Assembly: GCA_963788055.1 (NCBI GenBank)
Contig: CAWBFA010000001.1
Coordinates: 372,001-436,000, forward strand
Origin: JACCTU01 sp963788055
GTDB lineage: Bacteria; Actinomycetota; Thermoleophilia; Gaiellales; Gaiellaceae
DNA: 64,000 bases
Reading direction: 5' to 3'
Shown here: positions 49,891 to 58,536 of the stretch, one piece after another
Numbering within the stretch: the stretch's first letter is position 1
How the letters are laid out: the number at the start of each line of letters is the position of its first letter
Translations under genes and position numbers: made by a program
Notes under the pieces: model-generated
What the model saw: only the letters and a program-made list of their open reading frames with translations
Databases searched by the model: none
What the model was told of the DNA's origin: nothing

Positions 49891-49937
49891 GATGCCACGT
49901 TAGGTCGCCGCCCGCGCGGCTTCGTGTCAGATGTGTG

Positions 49938-51071
49938 TCAACTTCGTGCCGACTTGCCCGCGATCAGCACATCCTCGAAGTATTCGCCAGCTCGTCGTCC
50001 GGTGCGTCGGTTTACGTGACGACGAACGCGATGTTCGAGATGCAACCCCGCACGTTCGAAGATCTCCGGATAGAGATCGCGCCGGTCGTTCACGACCACG
50101 ACCACGCGCGCGCCGCGGCGGAGACACTCCGCCGAGCGCTCGAGCACGCGGGCCACGCCTTCCGTGTACTCCGCGATCGCGCGCTTGGTCGAGCCCCGCC
50201 CCAGCTCGAACGTCCCCCGGTCTTCGAGCCCGAGCAGCTCATAGGCGTACCTGTGCTGCTCGTGGTAGTCGATCAGCCCCGGATACGGCGGCGAGGTGAT
50301 CACCGCCGCGTATGGGCCGCCGAGCTCCAGTTCGCGGGCGTCGCCGTGGAGCACGCTCGCGGTCCTCCCACGCCTGCGGACCCGGGCAAAAGCGTGGACG
50401 CGCGCAAGCGTGTCGAGCGCGTAGCGGCGCAGGAAGTGGTCTGCACGCTGCACCGGTCGGCACTCCCGCTTGTGCTTGTGGCACCAGTACGGCTCGCGCT
50501 GAGGCGTGCGAGGAAAGTCGAGGTCGAAGTGCGTCGTCAGCCGCGCCGAGCGTGCGGCCCGCGTCAGCACGACCTTGAGCACGTCCGCGTGCTCGTAGTC
50601 CGGGATCCACGAACGAAAACCGAGGAGCTGGGTTGCGGCCTCCGGCGCGAACCACCGCCGGACGTAGGCCGGCGCCCCGCGAGCCGTCGCCGTCGACTCG
50701 AGCCCTTCGAGTCGGGCGCACGCATCGCGGAGCTCGTGCTCGAGCGTGAAGAGGTTGTAGCGCTCCGTCTTCACCCGCATCAAGAGCGCATTGAACGCTG
50801 CGATGTCGACGCCAGTCGCGTCGTGGCCACTCTCGAGTGCCTGGACGAGGGTCGTCCCTGAACCCGCGAACGGATCGAGCACGCGGCCGCCCGGCGGGAC
50901 GTAGCGCTGCAAGAGCGTCTCCACGAGCTGCGGGATGAACTTGCCGAGGTACGGATGGAGCCGGTTGACGTGCTTCGTGCGCACGCGCTCGGGCAGATCC
51001 CGCTCGGACCAGGAGAGCTCGAGGTCGATGTCGTCGTAGAGGGCTTCCTGCGTCTGTGCCACGCCGGGCAC
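49938..51071 (-). CDS. Solitary DNA methyltransferase (N4/N6 adenine or cytosine)
   Basis: 377 residues. HPYLGKFIPQLVETLLQRYV and the SAM motif RVLDPFAGSGTTLVQALESG come first, and the catalytic motif AAVITSPPYPGLIDYHEQHR comes later in the protein, as in beta-class amino-methyltransferases. No restriction endonuclease is adjacent. It lies between comM and yraN, where the conserved order usually has no gene. GTG 51071; another GTG at 51062 is possible. Target sequence unknown. Confidence 0.82.
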   Translation of the reverse strand: MPGVAQTQEALYDDIDLELSWSERDLPERVRTKHVNRLHPYLGKFIPQLVETLLQRYVPPGGRVLDPFAGSGTTLVQALESGHDATGVDIAAFNALLMRVKTERYNLFTLEHELRDACARLEGLESTATARGAPAYVRRWFAPEAATQLLGFRSWIPDYEHADVLKVVLTRAARSARLTTHFDLDFPRTPQREPYWCHKHKRECRPVQRADHFLRRYALDTLARVHAFARVRRRGRTASVLHGDARELELGGPYAAVITSPPYPGLIDYHEQHRYAYELLGLEDRGTFELGRGSTKRAIAEYTEGVARVLERSAECLRRGARVVVVVNDRRDLYPEIFERAGLHLEHRVRRHVNRRTGRRAGEYFEDVLIAGKSARS

Positions 51072-51083
51072 GGACTTCGCGGC

Positions 51084-51431
51084 TCAGAGTGGATCTCCTA
51101 TTCGAAGCCGACGAAGGTGGCCTTCGTCCACGGCCACGACGTCGAACGAGATTCGGAGCCCGCGGAGGTTCGGGTTCCGGACGAGCCACGCTTCGGCGGC
51201 CCGGAAGAGCCGGCGCTGCTTCTCGCGGTCGACCATCTCGGCGGCGCTGCCGTACCGGGTCCCCGATTTCGACTTGACCTCGCAGAACACGAGCCGTCGG
51301 CCGCGCCGGACGATCAGGTCGAGCTCGTACCCGGCGGTCCAGACGTTGACGCCGAGGATGCGGTAGCCGCGAAGCCGGTAGTGCCGGACCGCGCGGCGCT
51401 CAGCTTGCTGCCCCGACCCCCGTCTCGGCAA
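51084..51431 (-). CDS. yraN: UPF0102 (YraN) endonuclease-like protein
   Basis: About 115 residues. AVRHYRLRGYRILGVNVWTA, GYELDLIVRRGRRLVFCEVK and SKSGTRYGSAAEMVDREKQR hold the E...D...ExK motif of PD-(D/E)XK-like folds. Its role is uncertain. TTG 51431 gives a start that overlaps the rnhB end by 32 bases; no better codon is seen. Confidence 0.85.
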   Translation of the reverse strand: MPRRGSGQQAERRAVRHYRLRGYRILGVNVWTAGYELDLIVRRGRRLVFCEVKSKSGTRYGSAAEMVDREKQRRLFRAAEAWLVRNPNLRGLRISFDVVAVDEGHLRRLRIGDPL

Positions 51432-52062
51432 GGTCGGCGTAGCAGAGCGCCTGAAACGAGCGCCGGTGGATGTGCGACGGCCCGCGGGCACGAACAGCCG
51501 CAGAGTGATTCGGCGTGATGTACCCCACGTGCGAGGAGAAGCCGTAGTGCGGGAAGACCGCGTCCATTCGGCGCATCGCGCGGTCACGTACGACCTTCGC
51601 GACGATCGACGCGGCCGCGATCGCTGCGCTCTTCGTGTCGCCGTCGACGATCGCGCGGTGAGGCGGCGCGCTCGGGCCGAGGCGGAAGCCGTCGACCACG
51701 CAGACCTCCGCAGGCGGCGCGAGCGCGGCGAGGCAGGATCGCATGCCCGCGAGGTTCGAGCGGTGCAGCCCGTTGCGGTCGATCTCGCGCGCCGAGTACA
51801 TCCGCACCGCGATCTTCGCCGCGCACCCGACGACTGCGCGGAAGAGCTCCTGGCGTTCGTCCGGGCTGAGCTGTTTCGAATCGTTCAGAAGCGCGAGCGG
51901 GCGAACACGGTGGTCGCGCAGGCACTCGTAGTCGAGCAGGACCCCCGCGACGACGAGCGGCCCGGCGAGCGAGCCCCGGCCTGCCTCGTCGACGCCCGCC
52001 ACAAAGCGCGCCCCGAGGCGTCGGTCGAAGCGAAGGAGGCGCTGGCCGCTGCTCGGAGGCAC
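51400..52062 (-). CDS. rnhB: Ribonuclease HII
   Basis: 220 residues. Active-site motif FVAGVDEAGRGSLAGPLVVA, LNDSKQLSPDERQELF, VDGDTKSAAIAAASIVAKV and HVGYITPNHSAAV show a complete RNase HII, which cuts at ribonucleotides in DNA. GTG 52062. Confidence 0.94.
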   Translation of the reverse strand: MPPSSGQRLLRFDRRLGARFVAGVDEAGRGSLAGPLVVAGVLLDYECLRDHRVRPLALLNDSKQLSPDERQELFRAVVGCAAKIAVRMYSAREIDRNGLHRSNLAGMRSCLAALAPPAEVCVVDGFRLGPSAPPHRAIVDGDTKSAAIAAASIVAKVVRDRAMRRMDAVFPHYGFSSHVGYITPNHSAAVRARGPSHIHRRSFQALCYADLAETGVGAAS

Positions 52063-52114
52063 TCGCCGAGGATAGCCCCGGCCTCAGCCGGAGCGACCCG
52101 CTGTGGAAAAGGTC

Positions 52115-52669
52115 TTACGCCTCGGCCTTGGCAGGCTCGGGCTCGGGCTCGGGCTCGGACTCGCCCTCGGCGGCGTCCCCACCCTCGGCCTCGGCAGGCT
52201 CGGCCTCCACCGCCGCGGCGGGGGCCTCCTGCTCGAGCTCAGTGGGCTCGGTCTCGGCGAGTGCGTCCTCGGTTGCGTCGAGCGTCGCCTCAGCCTCCAC
52301 GACCACCCCGGCGGCCCCTGGACGCTGCTGCTTCTCGCGCACGCGGGCTTTCTTGCCCACCCGGCCTCGCAGGTAGTACAGCTTCGCCCGCCGGACGTCG
52401 CCGATCGCCATCACCTCGAGCCGCTCGATCTTGGGCGAGTGGAGCGGGAACGTCCGCTCGACGCCGACTCCGAACGACTGCTTGCGCACGGTGAACGTCT
52501 CGCGGACACCTGCGCCCTGGCGCTTGAGCACGATCCCCTCGAAGACCTGCACACGCCGGCGCTGGCCCTCGATCACCTGGAAGTGCACCCGCACGGTGTC
52601 GCCCGCCTTGAACTGCGGGATCCCGCTCCGCAACTGGGCGCGCTCGATGGAATCGATCACGTTGCTCAT
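52115..52669 (-). CDS. rplS: 50S ribosomal protein L19 with acidic tail
   Basis: 184 residues; the first ~115 are standard L19 (IPQFKAGDTVRVHFQVIEGQ, VFEGIVLKRQGAGVRETFTV, VGVERTFPLHSPKIERLEV, AKLYYLRGRVGKKARVREK). The remaining ~70 are an acidic, Glu/Ala/Pro-rich tail ending in a short EP repeat (SEPEPEPEPAKAEA), absent from typical L19. ATG 52669 is preceded by AGAAAGGAGG on the coding strand. Confidence 0.95.
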   Translation of the reverse strand: MSNVIDSIERAQLRSGIPQFKAGDTVRVHFQVIEGQRRRVQVFEGIVLKRQGAGVRETFTVRKQSFGVGVERTFPLHSPKIERLEVMAIGDVRRAKLYYLRGRVGKKARVREKQQRPGAAGVVVEAEATLDATEDALAETEPTELEQEAPAAAVEAEPAEAEGGDAAEGESEPEPEPEPAKAEA

Positions 52670-52705
52670 AAGAAAGGAGGCCGAGGAAAAGGCCGAAGCG
52701 GGATG

Positions 52706-53302
52706 TTAGCGCAAGGAAATCCGGTTCGGCGGCCAGTAGGTCGCGAAGACCTTGCCGATCAGGTTCTCCCGCGGGACCGTCCCCCAGACGCGCGAATCGC
52801 ACGACTGAGTGCGGTTGTCCCCCATCACGAAGTAGTTGTCGGGGGGGATCTTCCGCGGCTCGAAGGTGTTGAAGTCGCGGCGGCCCGGCGGGATGTAGGG
52901 CTCGTTGAGCTTCCTCCCGTTGATGTACACCTCACCCTCCCGCTGCTCCCACGTCTCCCCAGGAAGGCCGATGATCCGCTTGACGAACGTGCCTGCGGGC
53001 GGGCACTGCTGAGCCGCTCGGGGAGGTGTGTTGAAGACGACGATGTCGCCCCTCTCCGGGTCCTTGAAGTGGTAGATGAAGCGGTTCGCGAGCACGCGAT
53101 CGGAGAACCGGGCGAGGCAGCCCGGGCCCGGCGCCGCGCAATGCAGCCGCGGCTCCATCGACGAGGTCGGGATCCGATACGGGTTCACGACCCAGGCCTT
53201 GATCGCGAGCACGATCGCGATCGCCCCGACGATCGTCACGAGCCAGTCGAGTGCAACCGTCCACGCGTGCGGCAGCCCCAGCCGCTCGATCGGGTTCCTC
53301 AC
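52706..53302 (-). CDS. lepB: Signal peptidase I
   Basis: 198 residues. A membrane segment (VALDWLVTIVGAIAIVLAIK) is followed by the serine motif NPYRIPTSSMEPRL, the lysine motif GTFVKRIIGLPGE, and VMGDNRTQSCDSRVWG. It cleaves signal peptides at the outer face of the membrane. GTG 53302 overlaps the trmD stop (GTGA) and is preferred to the longer frame to 53341. Confidence 0.92.
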   Translation of the reverse strand: MRNPIERLGLPHAWTVALDWLVTIVGAIAIVLAIKAWVVNPYRIPTSSMEPRLHCAAPGPGCLARFSDRVLANRFIYHFKDPERGDIVVFNTPPRAAQQCPPAGTFVKRIIGLPGETWEQREGEVYINGRKLNEPYIPPGRRDFNTFEPRKIPPDNYFVMGDNRTQSCDSRVWGTVPRENLIGKVFATYWPPNRISLR

Positions 53303-53961
53303 CCGCGGACGCTCCGGAGCCGGCTCTGCTCGAGCCGCCACGCCTCGATCCGTCGGTGGTCGCCCGACAGGAGCACGTCCGGCACGGCCCAGCCGCGGTA
53401 GTCCGCGGGCCGGGTGTAGTGCGGGTACTCGACGCCGCGCTCGAGCTCGGCGGAGAAGCTCTCGTGCACGCTCGACTCGGCGCTCCCGAGCGCGCCCGGC
53501 AGCAGCCGGACGACGGCGTCGACGAGCACCATGGCCGGCAGGTCGCCGTTCGAAAGCACGTACGGGCCGATCGAGATCGCGTCCGACGCGAGGTTCGCGA
53601 CGATCCGCTCGTCGAAGCCCTCGAACCGTGCGGAGAGGATCGTCAGCCGGTCTTCTCCGGCGAGCTCCTCGACCACCTCCTGCGTCAACTGCCTCCCGCC
53701 CGGTGTCATGGCGACGACTCGATGGTCCGGCGCACCGCCGTAGACCGCGTCCAGCGCCGCCGCGACCACGTCGACGCGGAGCACCATGCCGGCGCCGCCG
53801 CCGTACGGCTCGTCGTCGACTTGCCGCGAGCTGAGCGGAGACGTGTCCCGGTAGTTGAAGAGGCGCAGCTCGAGGCCGTCGCCGAGCACCGCAGCGAGAG
53901 GACGCTGCTCGGTCAGCCAGGCGTAGGCGTGCGGGACGAGCGTGAAGACGTCGATCTGCAC
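53299..53961 (-). CDS. trmD: tRNA (guanine37-N1)-methyltransferase
   Basis: 220 residues. MQIDVFTLVPHAYAWLTEQR, DEPYGGGAGMVLRVDVV, LSARFEGFDERIVANLASDA, ISIGPYVLSNGDLPAMVLVD and YTRPADYRGWAVPDVLLSGD show the trefoil-knot SAM enzyme that makes m1G37. Complete, and coupled to lepB. Confidence 0.95.
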   Translation of the reverse strand: MQIDVFTLVPHAYAWLTEQRPLAAVLGDGLELRLFNYRDTSPLSSRQVDDEPYGGGAGMVLRVDVVAAALDAVYGGAPDHRVVAMTPGGRQLTQEVVEELAGEDRLTILSARFEGFDERIVANLASDAISIGPYVLSNGDLPAMVLVDAVVRLLPGALGSAESSVHESFSAELERGVEYPHYTRPADYRGWAVPDVLLSGDHRRIEAWRLEQSRLRSVRG

Positions 53962-53973
53962 CGGGCCGTGAGG

Positions 53974-54438
53974 TTACTCAGGGGAGGCGAAGCCGCGCGA
54001 GACAACGATTCGCCGGCCTTCCAGGTCGATCTCGCGGACGCACGCCTCGACGAGCGGCAGCAGCGTGCCGGAGTCAAGCTCGAGGACGTCGTTCGCGTCG
54101 TAGTTGGCGACGTCGCGGACCTGCCCGAGCTCCCGTCCTCCCTCCTCGACGACGTCGAGCCCGACGAGCTGGAACACGTAGAACGAGTCCGGCTCGGGAG
54201 CCGGCAATGACGCCTTCGGCACGCGGAGCTCGGTGCCGCGGTCGACGGGCCGGTCGAGCTTCACCACGAGCCGGCCGCCCGAGCGCTTCGATTCCTCGAC
54301 GCGTGCCGGCGCGTCGCCCGCGACGAGTTCGGCGCCGACGGCGAAGCGCGCCGGGTCGTCGCTCGGGTGCTCCACGACGAAGGCCCCGCCGATCCCGTGA
54401 GGCTTCCCCACGCGGCCGATCGAAACGAGCTCCGTCAC
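53974..54438 (-). CDS. rimM: 16S rRNA processing protein RimM
   Basis: 154 residues. VSIGRVGKPHGIGGAFVVEH is the N-terminal barrel, followed by FYVFQLVGLDVVEEGGRELG and the PRC-like ANYDANDVLELDSGTLLPLV. It binds S19 during 30S assembly. GTG 54438 is chosen because it overlaps the TGA of the phosphoesterase in the alternative frame. In the raw frame the phosphoesterase reads straight into it. Confidence 0.9.
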   Translation of the reverse strand: MTELVSIGRVGKPHGIGGAFVVEHPSDDPARFAVGAELVAGDAPARVEESKRSGGRLVVKLDRPVDRGTELRVPKASLPAPEPDSFYVFQLVGLDVVEEGGRELGQVRDVANYDANDVLELDSGTLLPLVEACVREIDLEGRRIVVSRGFASPE

Positions 54439-55179
54439 CGCTCGCCGCGGTCGATCGCGAACCCCTCGAACACCGGAACCACGTCTTCGGGCCGAACGGC
54501 CTTTCGTCAGATTCTCCTCGACGAAGGAGTTCGCGTCCGGCCAGCCGGACCTGAGAACTGCGTCGACGCTGCGCTCGACGTCGAACGGCGTCCGACGAAG
54601 CTCGACGTCCGGTCCCAGCAGCGCCCAGAACGCGGCGACCTCGCCGTCGTACGGCATGCCGACGGACCCGGCGTTCACCCAGCGGAAGCCGTCGACGCGC
54701 CGGTCGAGCTGCATGTGCGTGTGGCCCGCGACGACGACCGACTCCCTCGTCCGCGCCAAGACCTTGCGCAGGTGCTCGTCCGGAGTCGCCCGCGTGACGA
54801 TCTCCTCGTCGCTTCGCGGCGTCGCGTGGCAGAAGCACACGTCACCGAGCCCGTCGACCTCCAGGACCACGGTCTCCGGCAGCGAGCCGAGAAAGCCCCG
54901 CTGCTCGTCCGAGAGCCGCTCGGCCGTCCAGCGCAGCGACGCTTGGATCTCCGGGTCGACGTCTCCGGCGTCACCGGTCGCGAGCGCGCGGTCGCCGTTT
55001 CCGCGGATCCACCGGACCCGGTCTCCGAGCGAGCGCAGCAGCTCGAGCGTCTCGCCCGGCTGAGGGCCGCTGGCGACGTCGCCGCCGACGACGATCACGT
55101 CCGTCTCAGCGACCTCGTCGAGCACCGCCTCGAGCGGCTTGAGCATCCCGTGGATGTCGTAGAGCGCCGCGACGCGCAA
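54435..55179 (-). pseudogene. Metallophosphoesterase, frameshifted near its end
   Basis: The frame opens MRVAALYDIHGMLKPLEAVL with DxH, then VIVVGGDVASGPQPGET (GD), VRWIRGNGDRAL (GNxD), VVVAGHTHMQLDRRVDGFRW and VNAGSVGMPYDG, all the metal motifs of the YfcE-like family. A shift near 54508 separates the C-terminal RPEDVVPVFEGFAIDRGER, whose TGA overlaps the rimM start, from this frame. In the raw sequence the frame instead continues into rimM as a 401-residue ORF. The substrate is unknown. It lies inside the rimM-khpA pair of the conserved block. Confidence 0.78.
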
Positions 55180-55181
55180 CG

Positions 55182-55412
55182 CTAGCCGGCAATCTCGAGC
55201 AGCACGCGGCGGTTCTCGCGCACTCCACCGGCACGGACGACCGCGCGAAGTGCGCGGGCGATCCGGCCCTGGCGGCCGATCACCTTGCCGACGTCGTCGG
55301 GAGCGACGTGCAGGTGCAACACGAGCGCGTCGTCCCGCTCCTCTCGCTCGACGCGCACGGCGTCGGGGTCGTCGACGAGGCTGCGTGCGAGGAACTCGAC
55401 GAGCTCCGGCAC
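55182..55412 (-). CDS. khpA: KH-domain RNA-binding protein KhpA
   Basis: 76 residues: a single KH domain with VAPDDVGKVIGRQGRIARAL (GxxG loop IGRQGR). It lies 1 base from rpsP, its usual place. GTG 55412. In other bacteria it works with KhpB in cell-size control. Confidence 0.9.
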   Translation of the reverse strand: MPELVEFLARSLVDDPDAVRVEREERDDALVLHLHVAPDDVGKVIGRQGRIARALRAVVRAGGVRENRRVLLEIAG

Positions 55413-55413
55413 G

Positions 55414-55659
55414 TCAGGCGTTCAGGTTCTTGATCTTCAGGAGCCTCGAGACCGTGCCCGAGGGCTGCGCGCCCTTGCCGAGCCAGTCCTTCACCTTGTC
55501 CTCGTTGAACTCGATCGTCGACGGGTCGGTCTGCGGGTTGTAGCGACCGACGATCTCGATGAACTTGCCGTCGCGCGGCGAGCGCGAGTCGGCGATGACG
55601 ACGCGGTAGATCGGGTTCTTCTTCGATCCGATCCGCGCCAACCTCATGCGAACTGCCAT
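55414..55659 (-). CDS. rpsP: 30S ribosomal protein S16
   Basis: 81 residues. VRMRLARIGSKKNPIYRVVI and DGKFIEIVGRYNPQT are standard S16 motifs; it ends LLKIKNLNA. ATG 55659 follows the ffh stop by 1 base. Confidence 0.95.
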   Translation of the reverse strand: MAVRMRLARIGSKKNPIYRVVIADSRSPRDGKFIEIVGRYNPQTDPSTIEFNEDKVKDWLGKGAQPSGTVSRLLKIKNLNA

Positions 55660-55660
55660 C

Positions 55661-57052
55661 TCACCTCCGGTTCTTGGGACGCTTCTTCTTCTTCGACTTG
55701 CGCGGCACGGCGCGGGCGGGTGCTCCGTTTCCCGGCTCGGGCGTGAGGCCCGGCATCTGCGGCATCTTGCCTTTGCTCATGCCCTTCATCATCTTCTCCA
55801 TCTGCTTGCGCGCCTCGAGCAGCCGGTTGACCTGCTGCACCGACGTGCCGCTGCCCTTCGCGATGCGGAGCCTGCGCTTACCGTCGATCACGTGCGGCGT
55901 GTTGCGCTCGTGCGGCGTCATCGAGAGCACGATCGCCTCGACCTTCTTCAGCTCGCGCTCGTCGATGTCGACACCCTTCAGCTGAGCGCCGAGGCCCGGG
56001 ACCAGCTTCAGCACGCCCTGCAGCGGCCCCATCCTGCGGAGCATGCGCTGCGCCGAGAGGAAGTCGTCGAACGTGAACTTGCCCTTGCGGATCCGGTCCT
56101 CCATCGCCTGCTGCTCGTCTTCCTCGATCGCCTGCTCCGCCTTCTCGACGAGCGAGAGCACGTCGCCCATGCCGAGGATCCGCGACGCCATCCGATCGGG
56201 GTGGAAGTACTCGAGCTGGTCGAGCTTCTCTCCGACGGAGACGAGCTTGATCGGGCGGCCGGTGACAGCCTTGACCGAGAGCGCGGCGCCGCCGCGCGCG
56301 TCCCCGTCGAGCTTCGTCAGGACGACGCCGTCGAACGCGACGCGCTCCTGGAAGCTCTGCGCGACGCGCACCGCCTCCTGCCCCGTCATCGCGTCGAGCA
56401 CGAGCAGGACGTTGTGCGGTCGCGCCTCCTTGCGCACGCGCGCAAGCTCGTCCATCAGGTCCTCGTCGACGTGCAGACGTCCTGCGGTGTCGAGGATGAT
56501 CGTGTCGCGCCCTTCCGCCTGCGCCCGTGCGAGCCCGTCGCGGACGGCAGCGACAGGATCGCGGCGCTCCTCGCTGTACACCGGGACCTGGATCTGCCGT
56601 CCGAGCTGCTCGAGCTGCTCGATCGCGGCGGGGCGCTGCAAGTCCGCTGCGACGAGCGCCGGTTGCTTGCCGTCCTTGCCGAGGAGCAGCGCGAGCTTGG
56701 CGGCAGCCGTCGTCTTGCCGGAGCCCTGCAGGCCGGCGAGCAGGATCACGGTCGGCTGCTTCGAGGTGTAGACGAGGCGCGAGTCACCGGTGCCCATCAA
56801 GGCGGTCAGCTCGTCGTGCACGATCTTCACCACCTGCTGGCCCGGAGTGACCGACTTGACCACGTCTTGGCCCATAGCGCGCTCGCGCACCCGGGCCGTG
56901 AAGTCCTTCACGACGTCGAGGTTCACGTCGGCTTCGAGCAGCGCGAGGCGGATCTCGCGCATAGCGCGCGAAATCGACTCCTCGTCGAGCGTTCCCCGCT
57001 TCCTGAGATCGCCGAGAGCGCCCTGAAGGCGGTCGGAGAGCGTGTCGAACAC
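55661..57052 (-). CDS. ffh: Signal recognition particle protein Ffh
   Basis: 463 residues. N domain; G1 PTVILLAGLQGSGKTTAAAK, G3 IILDTAGRLHVDEDLMDEL, G4 VLTKLDGDARGGAALSV; M domain with methionine-rich KQMEKMMKGMSKGKMPQMPG; basic tail KSKKKKRPKNRR. It binds signal sequences and 4.5S RNA and docks with FtsY. GTG 57052. Confidence 0.96.
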   Translation of the reverse strand: MFDTLSDRLQGALGDLRKRGTLDEESISRAMREIRLALLEADVNLDVVKDFTARVRERAMGQDVVKSVTPGQQVVKIVHDELTALMGTGDSRLVYTSKQPTVILLAGLQGSGKTTAAAKLALLLGKDGKQPALVAADLQRPAAIEQLEQLGRQIQVPVYSEERRDPVAAVRDGLARAQAEGRDTIILDTAGRLHVDEDLMDELARVRKEARPHNVLLVLDAMTGQEAVRVAQSFQERVAFDGVVLTKLDGDARGGAALSVKAVTGRPIKLVSVGEKLDQLEYFHPDRMASRILGMGDVLSLVEKAEQAIEEDEQQAMEDRIRKGKFTFDDFLSAQRMLRRMGPLQGVLKLVPGLGAQLKGVDIDERELKKVEAIVLSMTPHERNTPHVIDGKRRLRIAKGSGTSVQQVNRLLEARKQMEKMMKGMSKGKMPQMPGLTPEPGNGAPARAVPRKSKKKKRPKNRR

Positions 57053-57113
57053 GGCGGCAGAAGTGTACTGGCGGCCTTACGATCCCCCGGCTACTGCCGA
57101 GGAAAGGAGCAGG

Positions 57114-57320
57114 ATGGCCCAGGTTGCGAAGGTGGTCACGATCATCGGCTCGTCGCCCGAGAGCTTCGCGAAGGCGGCCGACGTGGCGGTTCAGGAGGCG
57201 GCGAAGACCCTGCGGGGGATCTCAGGCGCGCACGTCGTCTCGATGAGCGCAGAGGTCGAGGGTGACCGGATCACCGAGTTCCGCACGACGGTGAACATCG
57301 CGTTCGCCATCGAGCGGTAG
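57114..57320 (+). CDS. Dodecin flavin-binding protein
   Basis: 68 residues matching dodecin: VAKVVTIIGSSPESFAKAAD, VAVQEAAKTLRGISGAHVVS, ITEFRTTVNIAFAIE. Dodecins form 12-subunit shells that bind flavins. ATG 57114 has AGGAAAGGAG upstream. It is read against the ffh block and stands alone. Confidence 0.93.
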   Translation: MAQVAKVVTIIGSSPESFAKAADVAVQEAAKTLRGISGAHVVSMSAEVEGDRITEFRTTVNIAFAIER

Positions 57321-57367
57321 CTGGGGATCGATCGGCCCGGAATCGTCACGAAGGCGTGACAGACACG

Positions 57368-57407
57368 CACGACGGCCCTCGCTAGCGTTTGTGTAGGGGC
57401 CGTCGTG
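57368..57407. terminator. Hairpin after dodecin gene
   Basis: A perfect 11-bp stem, CACGACGGCCC / GGGCCGTCGTG, with an 18-base loop lies 47 bases after the dodecin stop. The palindrome CCCCCTAGGGGG follows at 57408-57419. There is no T tract, so the terminator role is likely but not certain. Confidence 0.55.
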
Positions 57408-57439
57408 CCCCCTAGGGGGAGTGCGCTATTCAGGCGGCG

Positions 57440-57589
57440 ATGATCGACTTCGCCGGTAGGGTCGGCTCGTCACCGGCGCCGGACGGGTCTGGAAGCGGCG
57501 TACGCGCGCGTGAAACCGGCGTCGACTTCGGCAGCGAGCCGGTCGCACCGGACGTGATCGCCGAGCGCTGGGCCGAGATCGCGGGCTAG
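57440..57589 (+). pseudogene. Short-chain dehydrogenase remnant
   Basis: The opening MIDFAGRV, with TCACCGGCGCCGGACGGGT in the next frame (reading VTGAGRV-like), is the SDR cofactor motif. The end, GVDFGSEPVAPDVIAERWAE then IAG, resembles the C-terminus of hydratase-dehydrogenase SDRs. About 250 internal residues are missing and the frame is shifted, so this is a deleted gene. Its last bases overlap the ftsY stop. Confidence 0.5.
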
Positions 57590-58536
57590 CCGGAGACCAG
57601 CGCCCGGGCGAAGTCCCTCGGGTCGAACGGGCGCAGGTCTTCGAGCCCCTCCCCCACGCCGACGAGCTTCACGGGCAGCCCCAACTCGTGCGCGATCGCG
57701 ACCGCGATCCCGCCCTTCGCCGAGCCGTCGAGCTTCGTCAGCGCGACCCCGGTCACGCCGACCGCGTCACCGAAGAGCCGCGCCTGCTGCAGGCCGTTCT
57801 GTCCCGTGGTCGCGTCGACGACGAGCAGCACTTCGTGCGGCGCGCCTTCCCGCCGACGTTCGATCACGCGACGAACTTTCGCGAGCTCCTCCATCAAGTT
57901 GGACTGCGTGTGCAGGCGGCCTGCGGTATCCACGATCACGACGTCCGCTCCGTCTCGCTCCGCGCGCCCGATCGCGTCGTAGGCGACAGCCGCGGGATCG
58001 CCCCCGCGCTCGCCGCCGACGAAATCGGCACCCGCTCGCTCGGCCCAGATCTCGAGCTGCTCCTCGGCTGCGGCTCGGAACGTGTCCGCTGCTCCGACGA
58101 CGACGCGCCGGCCGTGCTCTCCGAGCCTCATCGCGAGCTTGCCGATCGTCGTCGTCTTGCCGGTTCCGTTGACGCCGACAACGAGGATCACCGTCGGCCG
58201 CGCGCTCACGTCGAGGCGCGCGGGCTCGCCGAGCATGTCTGCCAACTCGTCGACGAGCGCGCCCTGCAGGTCGAGCAGCTCGCCGCGCTGCTCCAGCCGG
58301 CGGACGATCTCGGCGGTGGCCGGCACGCCGACGTCGGCGGTGATCAGCGCTTCTTCGAGCCGCTCCCAAGCCGCCTCGTCGCTCGGGTCGAAGACCGCGA
58401 CCTCGAGCTGCTCGATCAGCGCGCGGCGTGAACGCCCGAGTGAGTCGCGCAGCCGACCGAAGAACCCCTGCTCCTCTTCTACCGACTCGGCCTGGGCGCG
58501 GTCCTCACCCAGCAGCTCGGACCATGACCTCGGCAT
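57586..58536 (-). CDS. ftsY: Signal recognition particle receptor FtsY
   Basis: 316 residues. A short acidic lead is followed by the NG domain: G1 PTVILVVGVNGTGKTTTIGK, DTFRAAAEEQLEIWAERAGA, G3 VIVDTAGRLHTQSNLMEELA, G4 VALTKLDGSAKGGIAVAIA. No long A domain. It is the membrane receptor for Ffh. ATG 58536 is preferred to the longer frame. Confidence 0.95.
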   Translation of the reverse strand: MPRSWSELLGEDRAQAESVEEEQGFFGRLRDSLGRSRRALIEQLEVAVFDPSDEAAWERLEEALITADVGVPATAEIVRRLEQRGELLDLQGALVDELADMLGEPARLDVSARPTVILVVGVNGTGKTTTIGKLAMRLGEHGRRVVVGAADTFRAAAEEQLEIWAERAGADFVGGERGGDPAAVAYDAIGRAERDGADVVIVDTAGRLHTQSNLMEELAKVRRVIERRREGAPHEVLLVVDATTGQNGLQQARLFGDAVGVTGVALTKLDGSAKGGIAVAIAHELGLPVKLVGVGEGLEDLRPFDPRDFARALVSG

